Shown piece by piece: positions 1 to 6,285 of a stretch of DNA of 64,000 nucleotides (positions are counted from its first letter, which is position 1; each line of letters starts with the position of its first letter). Source of the stretch: Duganella sp. OV510 (GTDB lineage: Bacteria; Pseudomonadota; Gammaproteobacteria; Burkholderiales; Burkholderiaceae_D). The stretch is from assembly GCF_900100205.1 (NCBI RefSeq), contig NZ_FNEQ01000009.1:124001-188000 (forward strand), read 5' to 3'. Made by a program: the position numbers and the translations under genes. The notes below the pieces were generated by a model. The model was not told the origin of the DNA and did not search any database. It worked only from the letters and a program-made list of their open reading frames with translations.

Positions 1-362
1 AAATCGAAAAAGGCGACCTGCAGGCGCCGGCCATCCACACCATGCTGGAAAAATACGTCGCCCCGCTGCTGGACCAGGGCGCAGACACGCTGGTGCTGGG
101 CTGCACGCACTACCCGTTCGTCAGGCAAGGCATCGAGCGTGTGCTGCACGACCATGCGCGTGATGACGTGACGCTGATCGATACCGGCGACGCCGTGGCG
201 CGCCAACTGGGCCGTCTGCTGGAAGGCGCCGGCCTGCTGCGTCCCGAGCTAAAACCGGACGCCACGCTGCGCGGTTACACCACTGGCGAGGCCGCAGCGC
301 TGACACAAGCCTTCAACGATTTGCTGGGATTACAGCCCGAGGTCGAAAAGATTGATGTTTAA
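1..362 (+). CDS. murI: Glutamate racemase, C-terminal part (cut by window edge)
   Basis: Glutamate racemase interconverts L- and D-glutamate in the cytoplasm and supplies D-Glu for peptidoglycan. Only the last ~119 residues are present, with the reading frame entering at base 3. The motif LVLGCTHYPF carries the second catalytic cysteine of the family (GCTHYP), which places this as the C-terminal half. The frame ends in TAA at 360-362. It is host sequence just upstream of the tRNA-His gene used by the prophage for integration. Family assignment is firm; the start lies outside the window. Confidence 0.93.
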   Translation, partial: IEKGDLQAPAIHTMLEKYVAPLLDQGADTLVLGCTHYPFVRQGIERVLHDHARDDVTLIDTGDAVARQLGRLLEGAGLLRPELKPDATLRGYTTGEAAALTQAFNDLLGLQPEVEKIDV

Positions 363-400
363 GCCAGCTGGCCGGGATCGAAACAATGCTCAAATTAAAT

Positions 401-429
401 TTGCAGGAATCGAAACTGGCTTGTATAAT
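401..429 (+). promoter_or_regulatory. Sigma-70 promoter of tRNA-His
   Basis: TTGCAG (401-406), a 17-base spacer and a perfect TATAAT (424-429) lie 40 bases before the tRNA-His gene. Spacing and position fit a stable-RNA promoter. It is host DNA and remains joined to the tRNA after prophage insertion. Confidence 0.75.
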
Positions 430-469
430 TCTGGCTCGTTGTTCAGCGCTAGTTGAATAACAAAACAGC

Positions 470-546
470 GGTGGCTGTAGCTCAGTTGGTAGAGTCCAGG
501 ATTGTGATTCCTGTTGTCGTGGGTTCGAGCCCCATCAGCCACCCCA
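470..546 (+). tRNA. tRNA-His (GTG anticodon)
   Basis: A 77-nt cloverleaf with encoded CCA. The anticodon stem CAGGA/TCCTG encloses loop TTGTGAT with anticodon GTG at 504-506. An extra G at position 470 pairs as the G-1 typical of tRNA-His. The T-arm GTGGGTTCGAGCCCCAT is normal. The 3' part from base 499 is repeated at 43542-43590, so the prophage integrated here and its own copy of the 3' half now completes the gene. The gene is intact and should be functional. Confidence 0.97.
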
Positions 547-547
547 A
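499..547 (+). other. attL core (49-bp direct repeat in tRNA-His)
   Basis: The 49 bases from GGATTGTGATTCC to the CCACCCCAA end are identical to 43542-43590. The repeat covers the anticodon stem-loop through the CCA end of tRNA-His, the classic crossover segment for a tyrosine integrase. The bases diverge at once on either side (AGG versus CGG on the left, AAAA versus GAAT on the right), so the repeat limits are clear. Confidence 0.95.
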
Positions 548-603
548 AAAATTCAAATAGATCAAAGACTTACGAGAAATTGATTTATTTCGCAAAGTGA
601 AAT

Positions 604-631
604 TTCCGACGAGTTTAGAAATTTTCCGACA
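604..631 (+). repeat. Two direct copies of TTTCCGAC next to attL (candidate integrase arm sites)
   Basis: TTTCCGAC occurs at 604-611 and 624-631, 20 bases apart and about 60-80 bases inside the prophage from the attL core. The same 8-mer occurs near attR at 43428-43435, and inverted at 43482-43489. Short repeats beside both att cores are what arm-type sites of tyrosine integrases look like. The attR pair could instead be the stem of a terminator. Confidence 0.5.
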
Positions 632-643
632 GCGTGTAAAAGA

Positions 644-665
644 GCCGGCATTTGCTGGCTTTTTT
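644..665 (+). terminator. Rho-independent terminator downstream of tRNA-His (phage-supplied)
   Basis: AGCCGGC and GCTGGCT form a 7-bp stem with one G-U pair and an ATTT loop, followed by a T tract (660-665). It lies inside the prophage and would now end the tRNA-His transcript. The probable original terminator lies beyond attR. Confidence 0.7.
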
Positions 666-702
666 ATTTGGCGGGCCTACACCAGCAGGATTAGATTGGC
701 GG

Positions 703-1152
703 TCATTTTGCTCGCTGACCATGCAGAAGCTGGAAGGGTTTAATTTCGGGCTTTTCGGTCAGCGCCTCAAGATTTCGAATCCACCACATCTGAACGACCT
801 GTTGCAGCCGACCATCCGCCGGATCTCGCTCCAGCACCCAACCCTCATAAATCTGTCCGTCCTTGTTCCAATCGAACAACACCGGATTATTAAGGTGGGC
901 GATGCTGCCGAGAGCTGACGCAGATGCCCTCAACTCAAGAACGCCGTGAGTGCGGTAGGCCATTCCAGAGCGCGCACCATTCCCGTCCATCCGGTTTATG
1001 TAGCCAATCAATGGTTCGGCAGTGGTCAGCTCTGCATAGGAGAGCTTGAAACCACGGCCACGCAAGACGATAACCGCCACCTTCTGGCCAGCCGGCGTAT
1101 CGGTCTTAGGGCATCCGCCCTCAGCAATGTAGGAATGCGTTTCACTGTACAT
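703..1152 (-). CDS. Unknown 149-aa phage protein under a LexA-type box; candidate antirepressor or SOS-induced function
   Basis: I do not recognise the fold. The protein has 149 residues, is soluble and mixed in charge, and has no signal peptide or membrane segment. It is the first prophage gene inside attL and is read toward the host. Its start codon lies inside a CTGT-N8-ACAG element (1145-1160), and a TTGCCA-N17-TATACT promoter ends seven bases before the ATG, so the mRNA would be leaderless; no Shine-Dalgarno is visible. Size and control resemble LexA-regulated antirepressors such as phage 186 Tum, but I see no sequence match, so that role is inference. An alternative is an SOS-induced moron unrelated to induction. 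Confidence 0.75.
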   Translation of the reverse strand: MYSETHSYIAEGGCPKTDTPAGQKVAVIVLRGRGFKLSYAELTTAEPLIGYINRMDGNGARSGMAYRTHGVLELRASASALGSIAHLNNPVLFDWNKDGQIYEGWVLERDPADGRLQQVVQMWWIRNLEALTEKPEIKPFQLLHGQRAK

Positions 1153-1160
1153 AAATACAG
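1145..1160. promoter_or_regulatory. LexA (SOS) box
   Basis: CTGT-ACATAAAT-ACAG matches the CTGT-N8-ACAG consensus exactly. With flanking bases it matches about 17 of 20 positions of the enterobacterial box. It overlaps the -10 hexamer and start codon of the gene at 703-1152, an ideal place for repression. The bare 8-base pattern is expected about once per 65 kb, so position and flanks carry the weight. Confidence 0.65.
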
Positions 1161-1187
1161 TATATATAGCGCCTTAACACTTGGCAA
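1159..1187 (-). promoter_or_regulatory. Promoter of the LexA-box gene
   Basis: Read on the minus strand: TTGCCA (1187-1182), a 17-base spacer and TATACT (1164-1159). The predicted start of transcription falls at the A of the ATG (1152), giving a leaderless message. The -10 overlaps the LexA box. Confidence 0.65.
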
Positions 1188-1233
1188 CGGCGAGAAGACT
1201 GGGCTCGCCCTGTCACGCGGGCATGCCTCGAAA

Positions 1234-1263
1234 TTGATACATGCAGCAAATTTGATGTATAAT
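1234..1263 (+). promoter_or_regulatory. Strong promoter of a predicted small RNA
   Basis: TTGATA (1234-1239), an 18-base spacer and a perfect TATAAT (1258-1263). No coding frame follows on the plus strand, but a transcript starting at A1271 would begin exactly at the 5' side of the terminator-like stem described next. Confidence 0.65.
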
Positions 1264-1270
1264 CCTTCCT

Positions 1271-1341
1271 AAGTCGTTCGCATTTCGTCCCGTATCCCGT
1301 CAGCAGAGTGGGCTCTTACCGTGGAATGCAGCGACTTTTTT
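1271..1341 (+). ncRNA. Predicted 71-nt prophage small RNA
   Basis: The expected first base, A1271, opens AAGTCGTT-c-GCATT, which pairs with AATGC-AGCGACTT (about 1325-1337). This gives a ~13-bp stem with one bulged C and one G-U pair, directly followed by six T (1336-1341). So both ends of the RNA close on each other and end in a U tract, as in a self-terminating small RNA. An inner AGAG-TGGG-CTCT hairpin is possible. It lies between the LexA-box gene and the toxin-domain gene, ending at the latter's stop codon. Target and role are unknown. Alternatively it is only a convergent terminator with a chance promoter. Confidence 0.5.
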
Positions 1342-1856
1342 CATTTCTGCCCCACCAGCTTTAGCGCCACTGGCACCGCTGGCACCGCTGACGCCGCCCA
1401 CAACAACAACCCCTCCCTCGTCCAGCGATCTTCGATGCTCTCCCGACCCGCAGTGGACTTGGCGTAAACGCTAGCGACATTGTTATAGCTTAAACGGCCC
1501 ATCTGCTTATTCGGATGAACAGCGATGATAATGGGCGCCATGTTCTTAACTTCATAGGTCAGGACTGCCGAGCCCGGATTGTCCAGGTGCCCCTTAAACA
1601 CTGCTTTCGGCATTTCCAGCATCGCGTAAATCCGCTCCAGAGTCCCCTTCGGGATGCCGTGCTCGAAATACACTTTGCCCACGACCTTACCAGTAATAGC
1701 CAGCTGCAAATCCGGCATACCCAAGTCAAGAAGCACCTGCGGCGTCTTACCAATCGGCAAGATAACCTGATTGTTCGACTTCTGCTTCGCCTCATCGTCT
1801 TGTGTCATCGACTTCAACAGCAAGCCCAGGGCGGTTTTAAAGGCTGGATTTTCCAT
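1341..1856 (-). CDS. MuF-C / barnase-EndoU-like toxin-domain protein (PBECR type)
   Basis: The segment from VILPIGKTPQVLLDLG through IIIAVHPNK to YNNVASVYAK has the pattern of the MuF C-terminal domain (phage-Barnase-EndoU-ColicinE5/D-RelE-like nuclease superfamily): a GxTP start, the PDLQLAI strand, a central HG helix, the I-A-V-H strand and an NxxASVY end. Such domains are predicted RNases and usually sit at the C-terminus of MuF head proteins. Here the domain fills almost the whole 171-residue protein and is not joined to any head gene. It follows the HTH gene by 29 bases, so the two are probably one leftward operon. Probable role: toxin, in defence or superinfection exclusion. Activity is inferred. 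Confidence 0.65.
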   Translation of the reverse strand: MENPAFKTALGLLLKSMTQDDEAKQKSNNQVILPIGKTPQVLLDLGMPDLQLAITGKVVGKVYFEHGIPKGTLERIYAMLEMPKAVFKGHLDNPGSAVLTYEVKNMAPIIIAVHPNKQMGRLSYNNVASVYAKSTAGRESIEDRWTREGLLLWAASAVPAVPVALKLVGQK

Positions 1857-1885
1857 GTTCTACTCGTATGTTGTTATTTTTAAAC

Positions 1886-2377
1886 CTACGCGACTTTAAG
1901 CATAGGTTTCTTGCTGCTTACACGCTTCGCCTTTGCCACACGTGCCGCCTCTCTAGCTTGGATTTCTTCTTGGGCGAATGGCTGTAACACGTCGATCAGG
2001 CCGGAAAAATCGTACACGTTCGGCTTGTTCCGGTCGTGTTCAACCTTCCGTATGTTGCGCTTGATAAATCCCGCTTTTTCCATCTGAGCAATGCGCCGAC
2101 GAATAGTGGACTGATCGACTCCGATCATTTCAGCCATCGTCTTCTTTGTCGGATAGGGCAGGTTATCTGCCGTCCACCAATACGTAAGGAGAACAAGCAA
2201 AATGTTCACGTGGATCGGCTCAAGCCCCAGCGCCTTTTGGCGCGTCACCAAGGTGCTTGGCAAAATTGTGTAGCCGGCATCGATCAAGGCGTCGCCCCAC
2301 TTCTTACGGCTTTCTTTTTCCTTCTCCTTGGTCACCAGCTTTGGCGCACTGGAGACTTCTTCTTGCGTGTCGCTCAT
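1886..2377 (-). CDS. Helix-turn-helix protein, partner of the toxin-domain gene
   Basis: A 163-residue cytoplasmic protein with a winged-helix/HTH domain in its middle (about residues 58-125): PTKKTMAEMIGVDQSTIRRR is a typical HTH, followed by a wing-like segment GFIKRNIRK. The C-terminus is Ala/Lys-rich and helical. The start at 2377 is chosen because a perfect AGGAGG lies eight bases upstream; a longer in-frame extension to 2437 lacks a site. It resembles HTH proteins of phages and plasmids related to replication initiators. Standing directly before the toxin-domain gene, it may be its regulator or antitoxin; this is inferred from position only. Confidence 0.75.
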   Translation of the reverse strand: MSDTQEEVSSAPKLVTKEKEKESRKKWGDALIDAGYTILPSTLVTRQKALGLEPIHVNILLVLLTYWWTADNLPYPTKKTMAEMIGVDQSTIRRRIAQMEKAGFIKRNIRKVEHDRNKPNVYDFSGLIDVLQPFAQEEIQAREAARVAKAKRVSSKKPMLKVA

Positions 2378-2756
2378 GTTCGTTTCCTCCTGCTTATTGA
2401 CGAACAGAGTATGCAGCACGCCCCCTCCCCTTGCCAACCGTCAAGCCGGCGAATAGGGGCGCTCGCTCGCCTCCCACCCCCTTTATATATATTCTGTCTG
2501 CTCCAATAATTAATATGCTTATAGCCTTATATGTTTACTGAGGCACTTGCGCCGCCCAATTGCCGTGCGCATTCGCCTCCCACCTGGGCGGCATAAACGC
2601 ACACCTATGAACCACCACAAAGCAAAAAAATGCGTGCTTTCGTGCGATCTGCGTGACGCACCCTTCAGTCCCTCCGCCTAAAACACTGTATTCTTGCACA
2701 GTAGATACTGTGCTATGCTGACTTTCCACTAAGACACCAAAGGAGCGCATTAGATT
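2378..2756. other. AT-rich divergent intergenic region (379 bp)
   Basis: It separates the leftward HTH/toxin pair from the rightward operon at 2757. The part around 2480-2530 is strikingly AT-rich (TTTATATATATT and neighbours) and probably holds the leftward promoter. A CTGT-N8-ACAG element lies at 2686-2701, and its right half forms a palindrome (GCACAGTA-GA-TACTGTGC, 2696-2713). I see no convincing coding frame here. Confidence 0.6.
2686..2701. promoter_or_regulatory. Second LexA-like box (weaker)
   Basis: CTGT-ATTCTTGC-ACAG fits the LexA consensus core. It lies 55 bases before the gene at 2757, beside an overlapping 18-bp palindrome (2696-2713). The inner bases are less AT-rich than in good boxes and the core is expected about once per 65 kb by chance, so this is tentative. 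Confidence 0.35.
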
Positions 2757-2773
2757 GTGCAGACGTCTGCACA
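2756..2773. repeat. parS-like palindrome, site 1
   Basis: TGTGCAGACGTCTGCACA, an 18-bp perfect palindrome. It overlaps the GTG start codon of the gene at 2757, so it may also act as an operator. One of seven related sites in the prophage. Confidence 0.8.
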
Positions 2774-3470
2774 CATGCGGAAACACATGGAACCTTTGCA
2801 GGTGATATTCAATGATGGTCGGATCGAAATACAGGGATTCCCAAGCACTCGCGCGATCACGCTGAGCCCGATAGAGGGGAAGTGGCTCGCCGACCTCGCG
2901 CTGCACCAGGACGATCTGCGATTTGCAATCCAGTGCCTGGACGGCATCAATCAGCACTCAACCGACCAGTTTATACAGCAAGCCCTCTGGCGGTGCGCTG
3001 TTGTCCACTTCGTCAAGTGCTTTGGCGATGGAGCACGACGCTTCCTCCAGCCCGCCCAAGTATTAAAAGGCCAACCCAGCATGGCGACGTGGGCGTTCGA
3101 CTACATGAAAGCCCTGCGGCACAAGCACATCGTTCACGACGACAATGCGCTCTCGCAAAGCATTCCGGGCGCGCTTATCAACCCGCCGCCTTCGCCGCAG
3201 AAAGTTGCCAAGGTCTTCACGATGCCGATCCATACTGACACCCTAATTAACGAAAACTACGGCAATCTTAAATTGCTGTGCGAGGTGACCTTGGCCTGGG
3301 TGGACGCGGAGTTTGACCGCGAAGCTGATCGGATCGCAGCCATGCTGGAAACGCTGCCGCATGAAGACCTCATGGCACGCGCTGAGCCGACATGGCGGGC
3401 ATCGCAGATCGACGAAATCAGCGTATCGCGCAAACAACCAAAGGCATCAAGCACCGGAGGCACCCCTTGA
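2757..3470 (+). CDS. Unknown protein with HEPN-like motif, first gene of a two-gene accessory operon
   Basis: A soluble protein of 237 residues. An all-helical middle region contains KALRHKHIVHD, an R-x5-H arrangement compatible with the Rx4-6H motif of HEPN RNases, preceded by a helical stretch (FIQQALWRCAVVHFVKCF). There is no signal or membrane segment. The GTG start has AGGAG 11 bases upstream, a long spacing, and the codon lies within palindrome site 1; ATG codons at 2775 and 2787 are alternatives. It overlaps the next gene by TTGA, so the two are translationally coupled. Role unknown; abortive-infection or toxin activity is a guess from the motif. Confidence 0.6.
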   Translation: MQTSAHMRKHMEPLQVIFNDGRIEIQGFPSTRAITLSPIEGKWLADLALHQDDLRFAIQCLDGINQHSTDQFIQQALWRCAVVHFVKCFGDGARRFLQPAQVLKGQPSMATWAFDYMKALRHKHIVHDDNALSQSIPGALINPPPSPQKVAKVFTMPIHTDTLINENYGNLKLLCEVTLAWVDAEFDREADRIAAMLETLPHEDLMARAEPTWRASQIDEISVSRKQPKASSTGGTP

Positions 3471-4078
3471 AGGCGCAGAACGCTCTGGCTGAACTTGAAG
3501 CTGTCATCGCCTGGATAGACCAACAGACCGCCGGCGTGACGCTACCCGCCGATGATCGCACGCTGCTGGTCGTGGGCTGCCTGGACGTCGCCATCGAGCA
3601 TCAGGCCGCAATCGCACTCTTGGCAAGGACCGAGCTGCACGGCTCAGCTTTCGCGCTGATTCGCGTCCTCATGGAATCCTTGGTGCGCGCACTATGGCTG
3701 CATCGGTGCGCCACCGATGACGATGTGGCCAGGTTCAAACGAGGGAAACTTGATAAGCAATTCGGGACACTGATAGAGGAATTCGAGGCCTTCATTCAAA
3801 CTCCCGACGGCGTACTTTCCAGCCTCAAGAAAAGCGCGTGGACGGCCCTGAATGGGTTCACGCACACGGGATTTCATCAGGTTTCACGCCGGCACAAGCC
3901 AGGTCGTGTTGAGGGCAGTTATGCGGACGAGGAAGTCGCCAACGCCCTCGGCGTCGCCGGGGCGTTGGGCTTGGTCGCTGCAGGGGAGCTGATCAACCTC
4001 TCCGATCGACAGGACCGGCTCCCCTTATTTTTTGAGCGGATCAGCGAATATGCACTGACCAAACCCGCTCAAGGATGA
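3467..4078 (+). CDS. DUF6988-like helical protein, second gene of the accessory operon
   Basis: A protein of 203 residues. The stretch DVAIEHQAAIALLAR ... GSAFALIRVLMESLVRALWL resembles the DUF6988 family, all-helical proteins related in style to DUF5677/HEPN-like abortive infection proteins. I place the start at TTG 3467, with GGAGG seven bases upstream and a TTGA overlap with the previous stop; a longer frame from 3392 has no such signal. Function is unknown. Tight coupling with the upstream HEPN-like gene suggests the two products act together, perhaps as a toxin/antitoxin or defence pair. Confidence 0.6.
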   Translation: MKAQNALAELEAVIAWIDQQTAGVTLPADDRTLLVVGCLDVAIEHQAAIALLARTELHGSAFALIRVLMESLVRALWLHRCATDDDVARFKRGKLDKQFGTLIEEFEAFIQTPDGVLSSLKKSAWTALNGFTHTGFHQVSRRHKPGRVEGSYADEEVANALGVAGALGLVAAGELINLSDRQDRLPLFFERISEYALTKPAQG

Positions 4079-4867
4079 TTAGAACAAACCCGCCGGCTCG
4101 GCCGCGCGATCCCAGCTATAGATGATCAGCTCTTTGCGATCGACAGCTCGACCACCACCGCCAACCGTGTACGAAATGCCCGTGGTCTCCATCTGGAAGC
4201 GTGCGAACACGCGCCGAATGTCCGGGTGATCATTTAGGCTGAGAATGGCCTTGCCTTTCAGTCGCGCCATCAGTTCTGCCATACGCTCGTATTCAGGCAA
4301 CGGAAAATCCACGCCGTAACCCTCCGTCTCCCAGTACGGAGGATCGAGATAGAACAGCGTGTGGGGCCGATCGTATCGCTCCATGCACTTGTACCAGTCC
4401 ATGTTTTCGATATAGGCGCTGGCCAGCCGCAAGTGTGCAGCCGACAAGTTTTCCTCGATTCTGAGCAAGTTCACTGGCGGCGCCGTGGTCGCAGTGCCCC
4501 AGGTTTGCCCTTGCACTTTCCCGCCGAATGCCTGCTGCTGCAAGTAGAAAAAACGCGCTGCGCGCTGAATGTCGGTCAGCACATGGGGCGGCGTCTCCTG
4601 CATCCATTTGAACACGTCGCGGCTCGACAGCGCGTACTTGAACTGGCGAACGAACTCTTCCAGGTGATTCTTGACGACACGGTATAAGTTCACCAGCTCG
4701 CCGTTAATGTCGTTGATGACCTCGACGTCAGCCGGCGGACGCATGAAGAACAACGCAGCACCACCAGCGAATACCTCGACGTAGCAGGTGTGAGGCGGAA
4801 ATTGAGGGATAAGACGATCGGCCAGGCGTCGCTTGCCGCCGATCCAAGGAATGATAGGTGTTGCCAC
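4079..4867 (-). CDS. DNA adenine methylase (Dam/D12 class)
   Basis: It transfers a methyl group from S-adenosylmethionine to N6 of adenine in DNA. The N-terminal WIGGKRRLADRLI and VEVFAGGAALFF form the SAM-binding FxGG motif, and FYLDPPYWETEGYG (about residue 175) holds the catalytic DPPY. At 262 residues it is the normal size for a D12-class enzyme. It stands alone without a matching restriction gene, convergent with the DUF6988-like gene and divergent from the next. A solitary phage methylase usually protects phage DNA from host restriction or alters host expression. The target site is not readable from the sequence. Confidence 0.92.
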   Translation of the reverse strand: MATPIIPWIGGKRRLADRLIPQFPPHTCYVEVFAGGAALFFMRPPADVEVINDINGELVNLYRVVKNHLEEFVRQFKYALSSRDVFKWMQETPPHVLTDIQRAARFFYLQQQAFGGKVQGQTWGTATTAPPVNLLRIEENLSAAHLRLASAYIENMDWYKCMERYDRPHTLFYLDPPYWETEGYGVDFPLPEYERMAELMARLKGKAILSLNDHPDIRRVFARFQMETTGISYTVGGGGRAVDRKELIIYSWDRAAEPAGLF

Positions 4868-4907
4868 AGAGTAAACCTTATTTCGTTTTTATGCTAGACT
4901 ACTGCCG

Positions 4908-4995
4908 CCCTCCGGAGGGTGCAGAGCCTTGCTTGGTTCACTGCTAACTCAGTGGAATGAGGCCCGCCGTCGCTGTTGACGCAGTTGCGGCGGGC
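4908..4995 (+). promoter_or_regulatory. Structured 5' leader with three hairpins
   Basis: Between the divergent methylase and the next gene lie a 12-bp palindrome CCCTCCGGAGGG (4908-4919), a CACTG/CAGTG hairpin (about 4939-4954) and an 8-bp stem GCCCGCCG/CGGCGGGC (4962-4969 with 4988-4995). AGGAG (5009-5013) and the ATG at 5019 follow. A TATGCT -10 at 4890-4895 would start a leader here. No terminator T tract follows the last stem. It may be a regulatory leader or only a dense repeat region. Confidence 0.4.
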
Positions 4996-5018
4996 GCTCT
5001 GTCTTGATAGGAGATTGA

Positions 5019-5831
5019 ATGCGCCCTGAACGCACACAGCCAGGCAACCCTCACCGCCTCACGACCAAACAGCACACGCTCCCGAAGCGAAGCATTGAGC
5101 GCTTTGCCATCGACGGCGGGGTTGAAGTGCATGAGGTGAAATCTGGCCGAACACGCCGCAGAAGCGCGGCGGATGTACTGTTCTGCGCCGAGCGCGTATG
5201 GGATCACCGAATAGAACATGGGCTAATGGGGGATATCGAGATAGCCTTCCAGCAAATCGCCGACAGAATATTGGCCGGAGAGCGGACCTTCGCCCCGGAC
5301 GAGCACGCCGCCATCACGGATTACTACCTCCTCTGGATTCTTCGCCACAAATTCAAGCAACGCCCTTTGGCCGACCAAAAGCTGCGCATGCGCCGCCCCG
5401 AGCGGCCTATCGACAAGGACACGGAAGAGCATCTAGAAAAGCACGGCGTGATGTTCTTCCGCAACGACGGGACAATGCCCGGCCGGCTGCTGGTTGGCCC
5501 ATCACTCCACGGCATACTTGACGATAATCGCGTCAGAATGGCGGGAACCACCTGGGGCATACTGAGGGCCCGGCCTGGCCACGGGGAGTTCCTTGTGCCA
5601 GACACCTTTTCGATGTTCTCGATAGTGCCCTTAACACCCGAAATTTGCCTCGTGGCGGGAATGGAGAACAGCGTGGCCGACTTCCGTGCGATTGGTCATT
5701 TCAACGGCGTTGCGGTCGAGAACTCGGCCCAGTATTACTTCGCCCGCAATCTCAACCAGTGCCCTATCCTTAAGCAAGCCGTAGCGCGGCACGCTATCGA
5801 AACTGCATTCGATACAAACGGCCAAGCGTAG
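5019..5831 (+). CDS. DUF4238-like protein of unknown function
   Basis: A protein of 270 residues. The N-terminus TTKQHTLPKRSIERFAI recalls the QHYxPxxYLxxF opening of DUF4238 proteins, and residues near 90-115 (AITDYYLLWILRHKFKQRP) and the C-terminal third fit a similar layout. No membrane segment is seen. AGGAG five bases before the ATG supports the start. DUF4238 proteins are frequent accessory genes in phages and genomic islands and have no firm function. It converges with the DUF1353 gene, and palindrome site 2 lies between the two. Confidence 0.55.
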   Translation: MRPERTQPGNPHRLTTKQHTLPKRSIERFAIDGGVEVHEVKSGRTRRRSAADVLFCAERVWDHRIEHGLMGDIEIAFQQIADRILAGERTFAPDEHAAITDYYLLWILRHKFKQRPLADQKLRMRRPERPIDKDTEEHLEKHGVMFFRNDGTMPGRLLVGPSLHGILDDNRVRMAGTTWGILRARPGHGEFLVPDTFSMFSIVPLTPEICLVAGMENSVADFRAIGHFNGVAVENSAQYYFARNLNQCPILKQAVARHAIETAFDTNGQA

Positions 5832-5852
5832 CTGTGGAGACGTCTGCACAGC
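5831..5852. repeat. parS-like palindrome, site 2
   Basis: GCTGTGGAGAC/GTCTGCACAGC, a 22-bp palindrome with a single mismatch (G for C in the left arm). It lies between two convergent genes. No T tract follows, so it is not an ordinary terminator. Confidence 0.7.
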
Positions 5853-5859
5853 TACGTGC

Positions 5860-6285
5860 TTAGACGATTCGGCCGTCCACGATCAAATGCCCATTGCCAC
5901 GCGAGTCCTCCAGCCAGGACGACGTGCCGCCAATCTTCACGCCCAGGTAGATGAACGTCCGGCGCCAGGCCGGAATGCCCTCCGCCTCCATCGCTTCGAG
6001 CAGCACCTTGTTGGCCGTCTTCTCGTCGCAGATTTCGTGATGGTGATACAGCCAGTCATGGATTACAGCCGCACGGTGCGACGTGTCGCCAAACAGCCAG
6101 TACGCCACCGGCACACGCGGCACGCTCGCAAAGTCCGTCAGGAAGCCCGCCTCCACTTCGATCGTGCGCCCGAGAATATCGGATTGATACTGCAACGGCG
6201 CCGTGACACGCCAAATGCCGCGCCCGCTGCACGCCAGGTCATCGACCAGCACCGTCGCCAGTTCGCTCAGGAAGCGGCCGGTCAT
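5860..6285 (-). CDS. DUF1353 phage protein
   Basis: A protein of 141 residues. GFLTDFASVPRVP followed by HDWLYHH is the signature of the DUF1353 family, found at the distal end of many tailed-phage tail or lysis modules. No signal peptide is visible. It is the last gene of the leftward late operon and overlaps the upstream lysis gene by four bases. The biochemical role is not established; the conserved H-D-W-L-Y suggests a metal or catalytic site, but this is inference. Confidence 0.85.
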   Translation of the reverse strand: MTGRFLSELATVLVDDLACSGRGIWRVTAPLQYQSDILGRTIEVEAGFLTDFASVPRVPVAYWLFGDTSHRAAVIHDWLYHHHEICDEKTANKVLLEAMEAEGIPAWRRTFIYLGVKIGGTSSWLEDSRGNGHLIVDGRIV

